The position numbers and the translations under genes were made by a program. 64,000 bases of DNA, taken from Metellina segmentata. Taxonomy: Eukaryota; Arthropoda; Arachnida; Araneae; Tetragnathidae. The stretch covers positions 85,120,931 to 85,184,930 of the forward strand of contig OX375872.1 in NCBI GenBank assembly GCA_947359465.1. Reading direction: 5' to 3'. Below the pieces are notes generated by a model that did no database searches, was not told where the DNA came from, and saw nothing but the letters and a program-made list of their open reading frames with translations. Positions 9,491-19,735 of the stretch are shown piece by piece (within the stretch, counting starts at the first letter, position 1; each line of letters starts with the position of its first letter).

Positions 9491-10200
9491 TTTGTAGTTC
9501 CTTGCAAAATTCAGCTCTGAATTACCTCAGCCAAAACTTTCTGGTTCCTATTTTTCACCTCAACCATAAAACATTTATCCGTCCCTCGTTCAAGTCCTCC
9601 AAACACCCATTTACCCTCCAATTTCTTACTCCTGTTATACTTTCTTTTGCCAAACTTTTGTCCTATTTTTCTACATTTCCACTCCTACCTATCACAAGCA
9701 TCCTTTCTCAATGTTAAAATCATATCATTCTCACATGAAAGACATTTCACCCTCTTCCCAATCAAGCTACTACATGTTTGCAAAAAAAAAAAAAAAAAAC
9801 ATTTTCTAACGTTTAATAACACTATCTACTGCTATATCAAATCAACTAAGGGGAAATGTGAGCAACCAAAAGGGGAAAAAAATTATAAATTCCAATCTGC
9901 AATTTAAAAAATCAAATTTAATCCAAACTTTTTTTTCGAAATTTTAATTGAAATTTAAATAAAGTGGACAAATTTAAAAAATTGTAACTTACAATCTGCT
10001 TTCCAAACTTATCCTAAAAATTTTGAAAATTAATAAAACAAGTCGATTTTATAAATCAAGAGCAAAATTCATATGCACCCAACAATTTCAAAGACTGTCT
10101 AAATTTTAATTCCGTTCTACATTAAAAATAAAAGTGGAAAAGCGTATTTTCTTCCTTAACCAATCATGAGACCCGTTTATTATCGTCAGTAGAAAATATC
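9491..10200. other. Non-coding AT-rich stretch
   Basis: No exon or recognisable element. It contains an 18-base A run at about 9782-9799. Confidence 0.5.
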
Positions 10201-10306
10201 TAGGGTTGCCTTAAAACTAAGAAAAGCGCGAAAACCGGGAAGGTTACCACAATTGGCAATACATCGCTCGAAAGTTGTAACGTATCGGATACTACATACC
10301 ATCCCA
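10201..10306. repeat. Repeat segment shared with 2821-2936
   Basis: Second copy of the segment described at 2821, abutting a SINE fragment on its right. Confidence 0.7.
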
Positions 10307-10402
10307 ACGGGCTATTGACGACGATCCAGGATCAATCCTCCAAGGGAAAGAACCGAGGACAACACCACGTAATTTTGAACCACGGTCAGATGACGAGGCA
10401 AC
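10307..10402 (-). repeat. SINE body fragment
   Basis: Minus-strand body from ACGGGCTATTGACGACG to CGTAATTTTGAACCACGGT and TGACGAGGCAAC. Both the tail and the head are missing. Confidence 0.75.
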
Positions 10403-10675
10403 AATTCTTCTGACGAGGCAAGGAATTCTTGATTTCAGGGCGCATTTTGTTAAATGCATAGTATGTTATTTCGCATACATGATTTTCCCATATGTAATCA
10501 GGTGATGATTTCTTCGAATCATTAGGTGCTAAGCAATTTCTCAGAAATTTGAGATTTCGAATGTAGCATAGTATTTATTTCTTGAAACCCTGGTTTAGAG
10601 CGTAGAATGTTACTTCTGAGAAGATTTTAATGCACGTTTTTTGGGTATTGTTTTCACGATGTCGCCAAATATCAG

Positions 10676-10737
10676 TTGTTGTTGTCGTGCGGGCCATATA
10701 TGGCCCAATTGGGGGTGCCATTGAACCCCGGAGGGTA
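10676..10737 (+). mobile_element. 62-bp insertion flanked by an 11-bp direct repeat
   Basis: CCAAATATCAG occurs at 10665-10675 and again at 10738-10748. Between the copies is a GC-rich segment beginning TTGTTGTTGTCGTGCGGGCC. It is unlike the surrounding AT-rich DNA and not related to the SINE. It is probably a severely truncated retroelement, parent unknown. Confidence 0.7.
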
Positions 10738-11082
10738 CCAAATATCAGTACAATATTAGAAAAAATTGCGCAATGTTTTAATTAAAAAAAATGGGTAAGA
10801 CAACACGGTGTTATTCTTTACAGTATTATTACATGATTATAATGTTATTAAAAATGTTATTTACAGTCTTCCTCATAATATAAAACTAAACGATATCTGC
10901 CAATATCGACAGATATCGTAATTCCGACATTCACAGACATTTAAAATATTGACCAATATTGGTAGAATGTTGGCCAATGTTGTTGTGCTACCTGGGTAGT
11001 TCTCATGATTGGGACGGAATTTTGGACGCCAAACGAACATCTCGTGATCCGCTCGTAGCGATCCGCTTCCTGTCGGTTTTTC

Positions 11083-11130
11083 CGTTGTGTTACCATAGTA
11101 CGACGTTAACTAAAACTACCATTACCATTA
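11083..11130 (+). repeat. 48-bp SINE tail insertion
   Basis: Only the SINE 3' end with its ATTACC tail is present, flanked by CCTGTCGGTTTTTC at 11069-11082 and 11131-11144 (14-bp target duplication). Confidence 0.9.
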
Positions 11131-11379
11131 CCTGTCGGTTTTTCGACGAAAACAAAGGCGTTCTCGGTTCAGATTGGGACGGCGTTGTGAGCAGTTCGTT
11201 GCTTTTCTTTCTGCTCGCGAACTCTCAGGCTCCATCGTCATCAACGGTGGCTGACAAATGACTGTAAGTTCGCTGGGAAAATAATTTCAACGAGCGGCTC
11301 GCGAACGGTTCGGCTCGTAAGTGTATACGCACCTTTAGGAAAACATATGCATTTAGGCAGAAACGCCAACTTGTGAAAA

Positions 11380-11716
11380 GCCGACCAACCGGTATAGTGG
11401 TTAAGGTGTTAGCCTCTAGATCGGAAGGTTCCTGGTTCGAATCCGGGTCCGGGCATGGATGTTTGTAAACGTATGGTGTAGAGGCGGCTGGTGCACCTAA
11501 AATCTGTCGTGGCCGAAAGTCCTCACGTTGGGTTGGTGTGGAAGTTTGGAGAGTGGGGTGCCAGCTCAGGTGTTGCTTCGTCATCTGACCGTGGTTCAAA
11601 ATTACGAGGTGTCGTCCTCGGATCTTTCCCTTAAGGGACTGATCCCGGACCGTCGTCAATAGCCCGTTGTGTTGCTCTAGTACGACGTTAACTAAAATTA
11701 CCAATTACCAATTACC
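11380..11716 (+). repeat. Full-length tRNA-derived SINE
   Basis: Head, exact B box, body and ATTACC-type tail are all present. It is flanked by CCAACTTGTGAAA at 11366-11378 and 11715-11727. It is very close in sequence to the copies at 6335 and 12371, suggesting recent activity. Confidence 0.93.
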
Positions 11717-11879
11717 AACTTGTGAAAGATATTGTGTGTGTGTTTGGGGGGGGGGGACAAACAAGACTCCAGTTGCTTTATATGTAAATGTATGTGCTTG
11801 TTTTCTGAAAATTCTAAATTGTTTATGCTCCTCCATCTTTATTACTATATTTGTATTATTTGAACATAACCTTGTTGGC

Positions 11880-12053
11880 TTAGTACGTAAGTTTTGGAGA
11901 GTGGTGTGCCAGCTCAGGTGTGATCAATTCATCCGACCTTGGTACAAAATTACATGGTGTCCTCGGACCTTTCCCTTCGGGTTTGAACCCAGGCCGTCGC
12001 CAGTAGCCCATTGTGTTGCTTCAGTGCAACGTTTATTAAAATACCTACCTACC
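11880..12053 (+). repeat. Older SINE subfamily, 5'-truncated
   Basis: Diverged body (TTTTGGAGAGTGGTGTGCCAG ... CAGTAGCCCATTGTGTTGC), ending TTATTAAAATACC with an ACCT tail. Confidence 0.8.
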
Positions 12054-12159
12054 TGAAATTGAACTTGAAAAAATGAGCTCAATCATAAAATTATTGTTTC
12101 AACTTTTAATGAGTAATGTTGTTTGAACAATACTAACTGTGCTCTTCCGTAGGAAATGA

Positions 12160-12327
12160 GAGTGGGGTGCCAGCTCAGGTGTTGCTTCGTCATCTGACCG
12201 TGGTTCAAAATTACGAGGTGTTGTCCTCGAATCTTTCCCTTAAGGGTCTGATTCCGGACCGTCGTCAATAGCCCGTTGTGTTGCTCTAGTACGACGTTAA
12301 CTAAAATTACCATTACCATTACCATAA
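12160..12327 (+). repeat. 5'-truncated SINE with 13-bp target duplication
   Basis: Body from GAGTGGGGTGCCAGC to an ATTACC tail, flanked by CCGTAGGAAATGA at 12147-12159 and 12328-12340. Confidence 0.93.
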
Positions 12328-12370
12328 CCGTAGGAAATGAAGCCCATACCAGTCACACCTTTTATTACTT

Positions 12371-12702
12371 GCCGACCAACCGGTATAGTGGTTAAGGTGT
12401 TAGCCTCTATAGATCGGAAGGTTCCTGGTTCGAATCCGGGTCCGGGCATGGATGTTTGTAAGCGTATGGTGTAGAGGCGGCTGGTGCACCTTAAATCTGT
12501 CGTGGCCGAAAGTCCTCACGTTGGGTTGGCGTGGAAGTTTGGAGAGTGGGGTGCCAGCTCAGGTGTTGCTTCGTCATCTGACCGTGGTTCAAAATTACGA
12601 GGTGTTGTCCTCGGATCTTTCCCTTCAGGGACTGAACCCGGACCATCGTCAAAAGCCCGTTGTGTTGCTCTGGTACGAAGTTAATTAAAAATTACCAATT
12701 AC
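12371..12702 (+). repeat. Full-length tRNA-derived SINE
   Basis: Starts GCCGACCAACCGG, has an exact B box and the full body, and ends TTAATTAAAAATTACCAATTAC. A clear target duplication was not found. Confidence 0.9.
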
Positions 12703-13246
12703 GTCTGTTAATGGAATACCGGACATTTTGGAATGTTTCTGGCGTGTCTCAGACTTCTAAAGCAGCTACAGAAATGAGTACTACAAGGTAGGTATGCGAC
12801 ATCGACAGAAAAACATCGATGTTCAAAATTAAAGCATCGATGTTGATAATACATCGCCCAAAAACCATCGAGGTTTTTAAACATCCGTGTATTTAAACTC
12901 CCCCCTCCATTTCTTAAAATTGGTTTAGCAACCTCAAACATTAATGTTCGCCGGGGGAGGATTTTAATTTGTCATTTGCCGTGTTTATATTAATTTATAA
13001 GTAAGACTTTTTTTAACTGTCAAAACAAAGTCAAAAATATTAATACGAACAGTTAACAAATCTTTTATTTTCAAATTGAATAATATAAATTAAAGTTATA
13101 TTTACAACAATTTGACATAGGTACTACTAACTATAAGTATAATTAGGTAGGTACATAACAATAATTATTGTTAGTTATTATTAATTATTTATCAACTTAT
13201 GGGGGGAAAACACAACAAACTTATTTTTTATTTGCGGTAAATAAAA

Positions 13247-13283
13247 AATATTGGGGCCTATAATTATTATAGGCCTCAATATT
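13247..13283. repeat. 37-bp near-perfect palindrome in the hAT
   Basis: Arms 13247-13264 and 13266-13283 are reverse complements with one mismatch and a single-base centre. The core is GGCCTATAATTATTATAGGCC. Confidence 0.9.
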
Positions 13284-13440
13284 TGTTACTTACAGGTTGT
13301 AAAAAAGAGAAGTTTGTTAACTTTCTCCACCTTAAGCCGACTTCTTTTTTCACCAGTAAGGAAAAAATTCTTTCTGATGGGACAGATGTCGCCATCACTG
13401 ACAAATACTTAGTTGCACGGTTATTTTTCTTAATTTTTGC
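13282..13440 (-). pseudogene. hAT C-terminal dimerisation-domain remnant
   Basis: The minus-strand frame contains ATKYLSVMATSVPSERIFSLL and a downstream leucine-containing helix. This matches the hATC motif A-x-x-Y-L-x-x-P-A-T-S-x-x-S-E-R-x-F-S. Most of the transposase is absent. Confidence 0.85.
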
Positions 13441-14020
13441 AATGGTGCTTTTTTTATTCAAAAATAAAACATCGACAACGTAAAAACATGGATGTTAAAC
13501 AAATATCGGCTCCAATAAATCGATGGTAAATACAACAATGTCTGTTATAGAACATCGATGTCGCATCCATACTACAAGGTCCCCCATCACTTTCAACAGG
13601 GGTGTCGTACACCAGTCCTTTGGTGTAACCTTAAAAGAAATAATCAAGGCATGTGTTAAGTCTAGCGATTTGGCAGGCCAATGATGATGAAGGTGGCATG
13701 ATGATGTCGTTTCCAACCCTGCATTGCTATTTCATTCCAATTTGCTTTTGTGCAGCTTACCCTGCCAGAAGTTTGTATATGCTTAGCGGAATCATTCCGT
13801 ATTTGTGCACGTTGTGCAGATTTGTATTTCACGAGGGACCCGTCATCTGATTTAGCATTAGAGCCTGGAATGCATATTGGATGACTGGAGCAGGTTGTTT
13901 GAGCTGAGCGTGGAGAACAACCTAAAACGTGAAACACCATTACAACAAAAAGCTAACGATCGTAACAAGTAAAAATGGCTCAGTTAGTTTTATTTCCAGC
14001 ACGCGTTTTCTGAGCTGAAA

Positions 14021-14077
14021 GTATAGCCCACTGTGTTGCTCCATAGTGAAGTTAATTAAAAATATCAATACCAATAC
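14021..14077 (+). repeat. 57-bp SINE tail insertion
   Basis: SINE 3' end (ATAGCCCACTGTGTTGCTCC ... AATACC), flanked by CTGAGCTGAAA at 14010-14020 and 14078-14088. Confidence 0.88.
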
Positions 14078-14089
14078 CTGAGCTGAAAA

Positions 14090-14680
14090 TTTATTTGTAA
14101 TTGAATTGAAAAGCATGTACTGTTAAAAAGCCATTAATCTACAAAAAGTTTAATTGAATCAAATATTGCGTTAGTTTAGTGTGTTAACAAAATCATTTCT
14201 CTTTCATAAACTTTTGTTTGGTATCATGTAAGTCGATTTTTGCATGCATTTTGTCCTTTTGTGAACGTATTGCTAAGTGCTAGAACTTTAATGCACGGGA
14301 CTTAATCACATGGGAATTTGAAATTTATTGAAAAATAAAAGTTTCAGATTAGCACAGAAAAATATTAATTGTCACTATACTGATTACAATTAATGTTATG
14401 AAATATTCCAAAGTGAATATTTCAATAAATACATTTGTTATTCGGGAGTATTTTTTTGTATATCAGATAATTGCATGCAAATTTATACTTTTTATTTCAC
14501 GCTATACCTTCTGGCACAGACTGTCCATTTTGGATCTTGCGCCATGAAATCCAACCAACCGTACAGTATCTTCTTTTTGTTTCTTGGCACCAATATTCTC
14601 AAATAACTTTCACACCGTGCGTGCCTCACAGAAGTTGGCAATTATATTGGCAGCTTTTCAAGCGTTTTAAGATTAACCTT
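14090..14680. other. Non-coding AT-rich stretch
   Basis: No gene, repeat family or RNA feature was recognised. Confidence 0.5.
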
Positions 14681-14682
14681 TA

Positions 14683-14860
14683 GACTACGGCCGGTACAGC
14701 AGTGGTACCATGATCGCGCCAAGAAAGAATTTAGACAACGACCAATACATCAGTTGTTCCTTAAAAGTTATAAGAATCACGCCAAGAAAGAATTTGGACT
14801 ACGGCCGTTACAGCAGTTGTACCTTGAAAGTTATAAGAATCGCGCCAAGAATGAATAGCG
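14683..14860 (+). repeat. 63-bp tandem repeat, about 2.5 units
   Basis: The marker ATCRCGCCAAGAA recurs at 14713, 14776 and 14839, a period of exactly 63 bp. A partial unit (GACTACGGCCGGTACAGCAG) precedes at 14683. The period is a multiple of three, so one plus-strand frame reads a repeated APRKNLD-type peptide. No splice context or homology supports it as coding. Confidence 0.9.
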
Positions 14861-15189
14861 CTTGTTATTTCTATAGCCGTAGTCAAAAGGTTAACGCGTT
14901 AAATTTTTATAAAGCGAGACAATCTTGATAGTTTCATTACAAGCATTCGATTGATATCATTAGTAGCTTTAATACTTTTAATGTTAGCCACTCACAGAAA
15001 TTTGCTTGCTAATGCGTGAAACGTGCTTTTATACCATCTGTAGTTAAGCAAAATATATCCAAGATCCATTTTGAAGTTTCTTTATGCCTCTTTGGGGGGT
15101 ACGAATGTTTCCTGCATATAGAACCTGTGTTGGGAGGATTAGCACTCGGGTCCTAATTTTGATTTTAAATATCAGTCTGAGCATGAATT

Positions 15190-15480
15190 TGAGCGGCGGT
15201 ACTCCAGTTGGAAGAGTGGCGGATTAACAACCGTGGGGTTGCGAGTTCGGAACTTGATCCAACCAAAGACCGTCGTGTACGTGGGGGCTGATACACGTTA
15301 AATATGTCGTGACTAAAGTTTGGAGATTGCGGTGCCACTTCATTGACCTCGTTCTCTGACCGTCGTTCAAAATTACGAGGTGTTGTCCTCGAATCTTTCC
15401 CTATGGAATTGGTCCTGGATCATCGCCAATCGACCGATGTGTTTCTCCAGTGCGACGATAGTTCAATTACCTGCCTGCCT
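15190..15480 (+). repeat. Older SINE subfamily, near full length, different head
   Basis: The head reads GTTGCGAGTTCGGAACTTGATCC, followed by CAACCAAAGACCGTCGTGTACG and a body related to the younger SINE. The tail is CCTGCCTG-like. The same head occurs at 24925-25250, 28480-28760 and 37497-37785. Confidence 0.8.
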
Positions 15481-15499
15481 GATAGTAAATTTTTACTCT

Positions 15500-15582
15500 A
15501 ATCTTTCCCGTTGGGATTCATCCCGGACCGTCGTCAAGAGCCCGTTGTGTTGCTCCAGTACGACGTTAATTAAAATACCTAC
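15500..15582 (+). repeat. SINE 3' fragment
   Basis: Body end (TCTTTCCCGTTGGGATT ... GTTGTGTTGCTCCAGTACG) with tail TTAATTAAAATACC. Confidence 0.8.
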
Positions 15583-15599
15583 CAATCACTCGTTTCAAA

Positions 15600-17850
15600 T
15601 CCACTCAAAATCATAGGCTGTCTAATTAGACCTCGTGCAAAAAAAGAAAACGAGATTATGTCAGAACGACGAACCGAACCAAGCCAAGCTGTATATACTA
15701 GTCGGGGTTTGCGATCAATTTAGTGTCGCGGCCTTGCTTTGTGAGTAACTTTCTAAGTTGACAAGAAACTTAACAATTTAAATTGAATTATTCTCTTTTA
15801 ATTATTTTAATATGAACATAGTTTTCACGAATTAAAAATATGGTTTTCAAAAAAATCGTTCGATATTGTGTGTGCGATAAGTTTATCTGCTGAGTTGAGT
15901 AACAGTTGTGTTACTAATAAAATTAAGTAACGAAAGTATTTCTGGGTATTCACTCTATGTTTGTTGCGAGCAATAAAAATGGGCAACAAGATTTCGACAA
16001 CAAATCAAAACAATTTTCACTGAAGATAAAATAAGGGAACGAAAAAATTCGGAAAATAAACAACTAAGCACATTTTTAATTATTTACACTGAGTTACAAA
16101 ACTGTCTACGAGCAAGTCATGAGCGATTTTCATTGAGTCTAAAAATAAGGTGGTTGAGTGTATATTCTTAAAAGTAAACTAAGCTGTAGATTCCGGTCTA
16201 GTTAAAAAACGACCGTAGAACGACAAAACCAATCATCTTAAAAGCATAATGTAATGTTCTGATGAAAAAGCGCATTTTAAAATAAAGTTTAGGACAATAG
16301 TTTGCCTTAAAAATAACTGCGATTGATCAAGGCTAATTAGATTTTCAGACACCCGCAGTTATGTCCAGAATGAACGTATAAGTTCTTATTACACCGTAGT
16401 GTAATAAGAACTGTTCATTTTTTCAAAGTAGTATATAAAAACAGATTTGCCTTCAGATTCCGTGTTTAGATAAAACTCATAATCAGCATAATTCTAATCC
16501 TATTACTAATGATCAATACTTAGATAATTTACACCGAAGTTATTTTACATTTTATTGAAATTATTAGTTTACAAAATGTGTACTTGATATCTTTTTAAAA
16601 GAATGCTATAAGGCAGTTTTGGAGAATTGCTTTACTTTGCTGAATTAATGTCATGTGTAATTTCGTAGGTAAACTGATAAGTTAGTTGCACTTTCAATGT
16701 ATCATTGACTAAGGGCAATAGCTCATTAAAACAGACAAATGTTTACTCTACAGCTATTTACAGACTTAGGGTTTAGGTAAAAAAATAAAAATGATTATAA
16801 TTTTAGTAGTATTTTGTATCTTTTTTAAACAGTGAACAATATGACAGTTTTTTTTCGCACAATCATGAACATAAGCATTTATGTCCCCGAAAAAATACCA
16901 GTTAATACATTTTTGTTCTAAGCCCACGATATGTAAATGGTACGATAACTTTGTGAAGTGAACAGTCTACAACCTTTTATAGGCCTGCATATTATAAAAT
17001 CAGAAAAAATATCAGACATAACCCAACATGAATGATACTTCAGATAATATTAAAATTACGTAAGGGAATTCTGTCGGGAAACTACTTTTGTGCTTTAAAA
17101 TTTAACATAAAATGAATTTGAATATCTGTAATGAATCAGATGATAATTGGTCGAATAAGCAAAGATGTTTTCTTTTTATAGACTGAAGGGGTGAAATTTT
17201 TTAAAAACAGTACATAAATTATATATGCACTATATCAACTCTTCCTATAACCACATCGCATTTTAAAAGTATTATTGGATTTTGGTAACTTATTTTCTTT
17301 TCATATAATGTACATTCATCACACCAAATTGTGCAAAAAGACGTCTTACGTAAAATGACGACTTGTTTACCTTTATTATTTTTTCCTTGCACTTTATAAT
17401 ATATATACATGTCGTTGTTCGGGTTGAAATGGTTAAATGTTGATTGAAAAGTGAATTAGAATAATCACTTTTCCTAGATAGAAAAATGCGATAATTTAAG
17501 TTGTAAGGAAAATACTTTTTGACTTCAGTTTTAACTTCTTCATAGCTTCTACAATTTACTTCGGATGCAAATAAAACATATAATTCCTGAATAATATATT
17601 GCAATATGCAAAAGACTAAGACATAAAAACAGAAACGAAATTCCGATGAAAAGTGCAGAATTCTGAAAAACGAAAGATGTGCAAAGTGTCGAATTTCGAC
17701 TTCCTGAGCTGAAATAGAGCAATTCGAAAAAGATATTAAAACTATTGACAAAGGCGATAATCATTTATGAAATTTAGTAGTATCAAATATGAACGCGACA
17801 TTTCTGTGTTAAGTTTCCTGTAGAACGAGTTTCCTTGTCAATATTCATTT
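15600..17850. other. Non-coding, upstream region
   Basis: No convincing exon. The open frames at 17219-17764 (minus) are low-complexity hydrophobic and not recognised. Structure seen: a perfect hairpin at 16381-16412, and a 9-bp inverted pair ATAACTGCG/CGCAGTTAT around 16312-16366. Confidence 0.45.
16381..16412. repeat. Perfect 14-bp-arm palindrome
   Basis: Arms AGTTCTTATTACAC (16381-16394) and GTGTAATAAGAACT (16399-16412) with loop CGTA. GAAC/GTTC outside the arms extends the symmetry, with a 5-base offset. Confidence 0.92.
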
Positions 17851-17851
17851 A

Positions 17852-18100
17852 TTGCAAGAAAACAAACTTTGGGCTTCAAGGGGCACGTTTAGGACTACCT
17901 GTGTGCCAATTTTCATGGTCGCAAGTGCTACAGATTGGTTTGAAGACAGGAAAGTAATAGCCCATGTTTTCCGCAGTGTTCTAAAGTATAAGTGTTCCAA
18001 ATTTGGAGTGGATTGGAGAAACGGTGTATATTTGTATGAAGAATATACACACACATACATACACAAATCCTTTTTGTATGTATAGATTATTATTATACTT
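17852..18100 (+). mobile_element. Possible LINE 3' end fragment
   Basis: GTGTGCCAATTTTCATGGTCG, then a CA-rich CACACACATACATACAC run, then TGTATGTATAGATTATTATT, resemble the 3' untranslated ends of arthropod non-LTR elements. No reverse transcriptase was found, and the call rests only on this style of sequence. Confidence 0.3.
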
Positions 18101-18799
18101 TTGATTTTTAATCATGATGTAAAAGCAAAAAAATTCATGCTATTTCAGGCATATTAAAAAAAAAGTGGTTAGAGTTTTAATTTCATAATCGCTGAACAAA
18201 ATAAAGTAAGAGGAAAAGCGATTTAAAGTTTGTTTATAAGAACACACCACTAATATTTGACTTTTGGCCAAAAACGTTTTATCCATTCAGTTTGTTTATA
18301 TGAACAATTGAAAAGTGAGAATTGAACTTTTCTGCACTATAGTGTTAATCTTTGCTCTGTTTATTCTTCTATAGTTTTTCTTTAACCAATTTTATCAGTT
18401 TTCCAGGGTCTCGAAAAATGAATTTTGATCGTCATATCGAATATACATTTTCGTATTCCCAAACTCTCCCATTCTTTCTTGTTCTGTTTTTGTTACCATT
18501 CCTGTAGCTTCTTGAGTTGTGAGAACAATATCCACCAACGAAAAAAACCATAACAAACATACAAACGAATATTTAACTATATATCATATTTATACAAACA
18601 AAAAAAAATACACACACAAAACGTGGAAACGACTAAAGGATTGATTGGAAAAGGTTCATGAAAAAGTAAATCACATTGAAACAAGGAATTCTACTTCGTT
18701 TAGCTTGTTTTTTTTTAGTTTAAAGTGAGTGTTTTGGAAAATTCTCAAGACTAAAGAGCAATACCCGATCACTGAGAAATATGATCGAAATGTTCATAA

Positions 18800-19012
18800 T
18801 CCTTCTGGTGGTTGTCTCGATGAGCTATTACGTCACTAGTAAAATTGACCAGATCTGGATAGACGAGATACCTCGTCTTTCGAAAATAAAATTTACTGAT
18901 CTTGATTTCGTCAACATAAAGTATAGACAGTCTCCTATTGACGAGATATCTCGTTATTAGCCAAATGGGTCATACCTTTACTGTCGAGATGTCTCATTGA
19001 AACTACTTGGAG
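18800..19012. mobile_element. Small palindromic TTAA-type element, copy 1
   Basis: The left end CCTTCTGGTGGTTGTCTCG and the right end (complement CTCCAAGTAGTTTCAATGAG) are inverted. The interior repeats GACGAGATATCTCGT and GACCAGATCTGG. It belongs with 32466-32701, 56829-56984 and 61182-61381. Here the flanking TTAA is eroded (ATAA at left). Confidence 0.75.
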
Positions 19013-19139
19013 TGTCAAGCAATAAATGCAATAAAGAAAAATGAAATCTTGAGCAATCGAATCCCCATAATTAGTACATTTGTAGAAACAGAATTAAAAT
19101 AATTTTCGATATTAAAGTATCAAAAATTAAAAAACTGTC

Positions 19140-19580
19140 AGTCAAAAAAGACCCCCAAGGTTACGACTCCAGCAGGTCAGAACAGTAGCGGGGCCGGGTG
19201 TCACGTGACGGGGATTAGCCGAGCGGTGGGGACAACAATGCGCAGTGGTCGTCACGGTTTGCCTCGACAACCAACCGCTTTTGTGTCGGTGGTGACTCTT
19301 CATTAAAGGCAAGCCGCCACTTGTCGCCCTTATGAAAGCAAAGCAAAGGGGCGCATGAGATTGTTACAGCTGGAGGCCTTTGTTAACGCATCATCAGGCG
19401 ACATCAATCCTATGAATCAGAGGATCCGAGATCGGCTGCTGAATTGTCAAGCCACATTAAGTAGGATCCTTTTCCCCCGTTTGCACCTGTAACTGGTTGC
19501 TGCTCAGATTCAAGGGAGCGGGGAAGAATCTGATGTTTTTTACATCTAGCGGTTCCGAGACTAATGCCAGGCATTTATTT
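19140..19580. promoter_or_regulatory. GC-richer unique island, candidate enhancer
   Basis: About 440 bp of balanced-composition, non-repetitive sequence in an AT-rich setting, without a sustained open frame. It contains a CACGTG E-box in TCACGTGAC (about 19202), CAGCTG (about 19368), CACCTG (about 19486), CCTTTGTT (SOX-like) and ACATCAATC/ATGAATCA homeodomain-type motifs. It lies 4.0-4.4 kb upstream of the PRDM13-like start exon. Motif matches are expected by chance at some rate; the composition change is the stronger argument. Confidence 0.4.
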
Positions 19581-19735
19581 TTTGTTTCGCTTTTGTTTTC
19601 TCTTGAGCGCAATTAGTAGATCTGATATCGATAGTCAATCTTTTTAATTTCACTGCACCGTTTCTTGGAATATACTGAATGTATCGATTGGAATATTCCA
19701 TTTAGCTATATACTAGACTGAGGATTTGGTATTAA

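Larger units (their letters stand above)
12789..13571. mobile_element. Non-autonomous hAT element
   Basis: The 8-bp duplication CTACAAGG lies at 12781-12788 and 13572-13579. The ends are TAGGTATGCGACATCGA and, reverse complemented, TATGGATGCGACATCGATG. Many ACATCGATG-like motifs lie within ~100 bp of each end, as in hAT subterminal transposase-binding repeats. An internal remnant of the dimerisation domain is at 13282-13440 (minus). Short length and missing catalytic region make it non-autonomous. Confidence 0.88.
12710..13720 (-). pseudogene. Mariner-like transposase remnant, interrupted by a hAT
   Basis: On the minus strand right of the hAT, a frame reads WPAKSLDLTHALIISFKV and then KDWCTTPLL. 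This resembles the mariner block W-P-x-R-S-P-D-L-T...F-x-W-G...K-x-x-V-Y...P-L. Left of the hAT, the continuing minus strand contains DTPETFQNV, which resembles the following TPE(M/L)LxxVWxE segment. The two halves are joined by the hAT target site CTACAAGG. The match is degenerate, so this is a fossil and the family assignment is tentative. Sequence to about 13940 may belong to it. Confidence 0.5.

Noticed and set aside
11225..11704. Long minus-strand open frame, and similar frames at many places, sharing the peptide VNVVLEQHNGLLTTVRDQS
   Set aside because: All are translations of the SINE body. Their recurrence reflects copy number, not a gene family.
17290..17751. 153-residue minus-strand open frame
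   Set aside because: No homology recognised, low-complexity Phe/Ile/Ser composition typical of AT-rich non-coding DNA, and no splice context.
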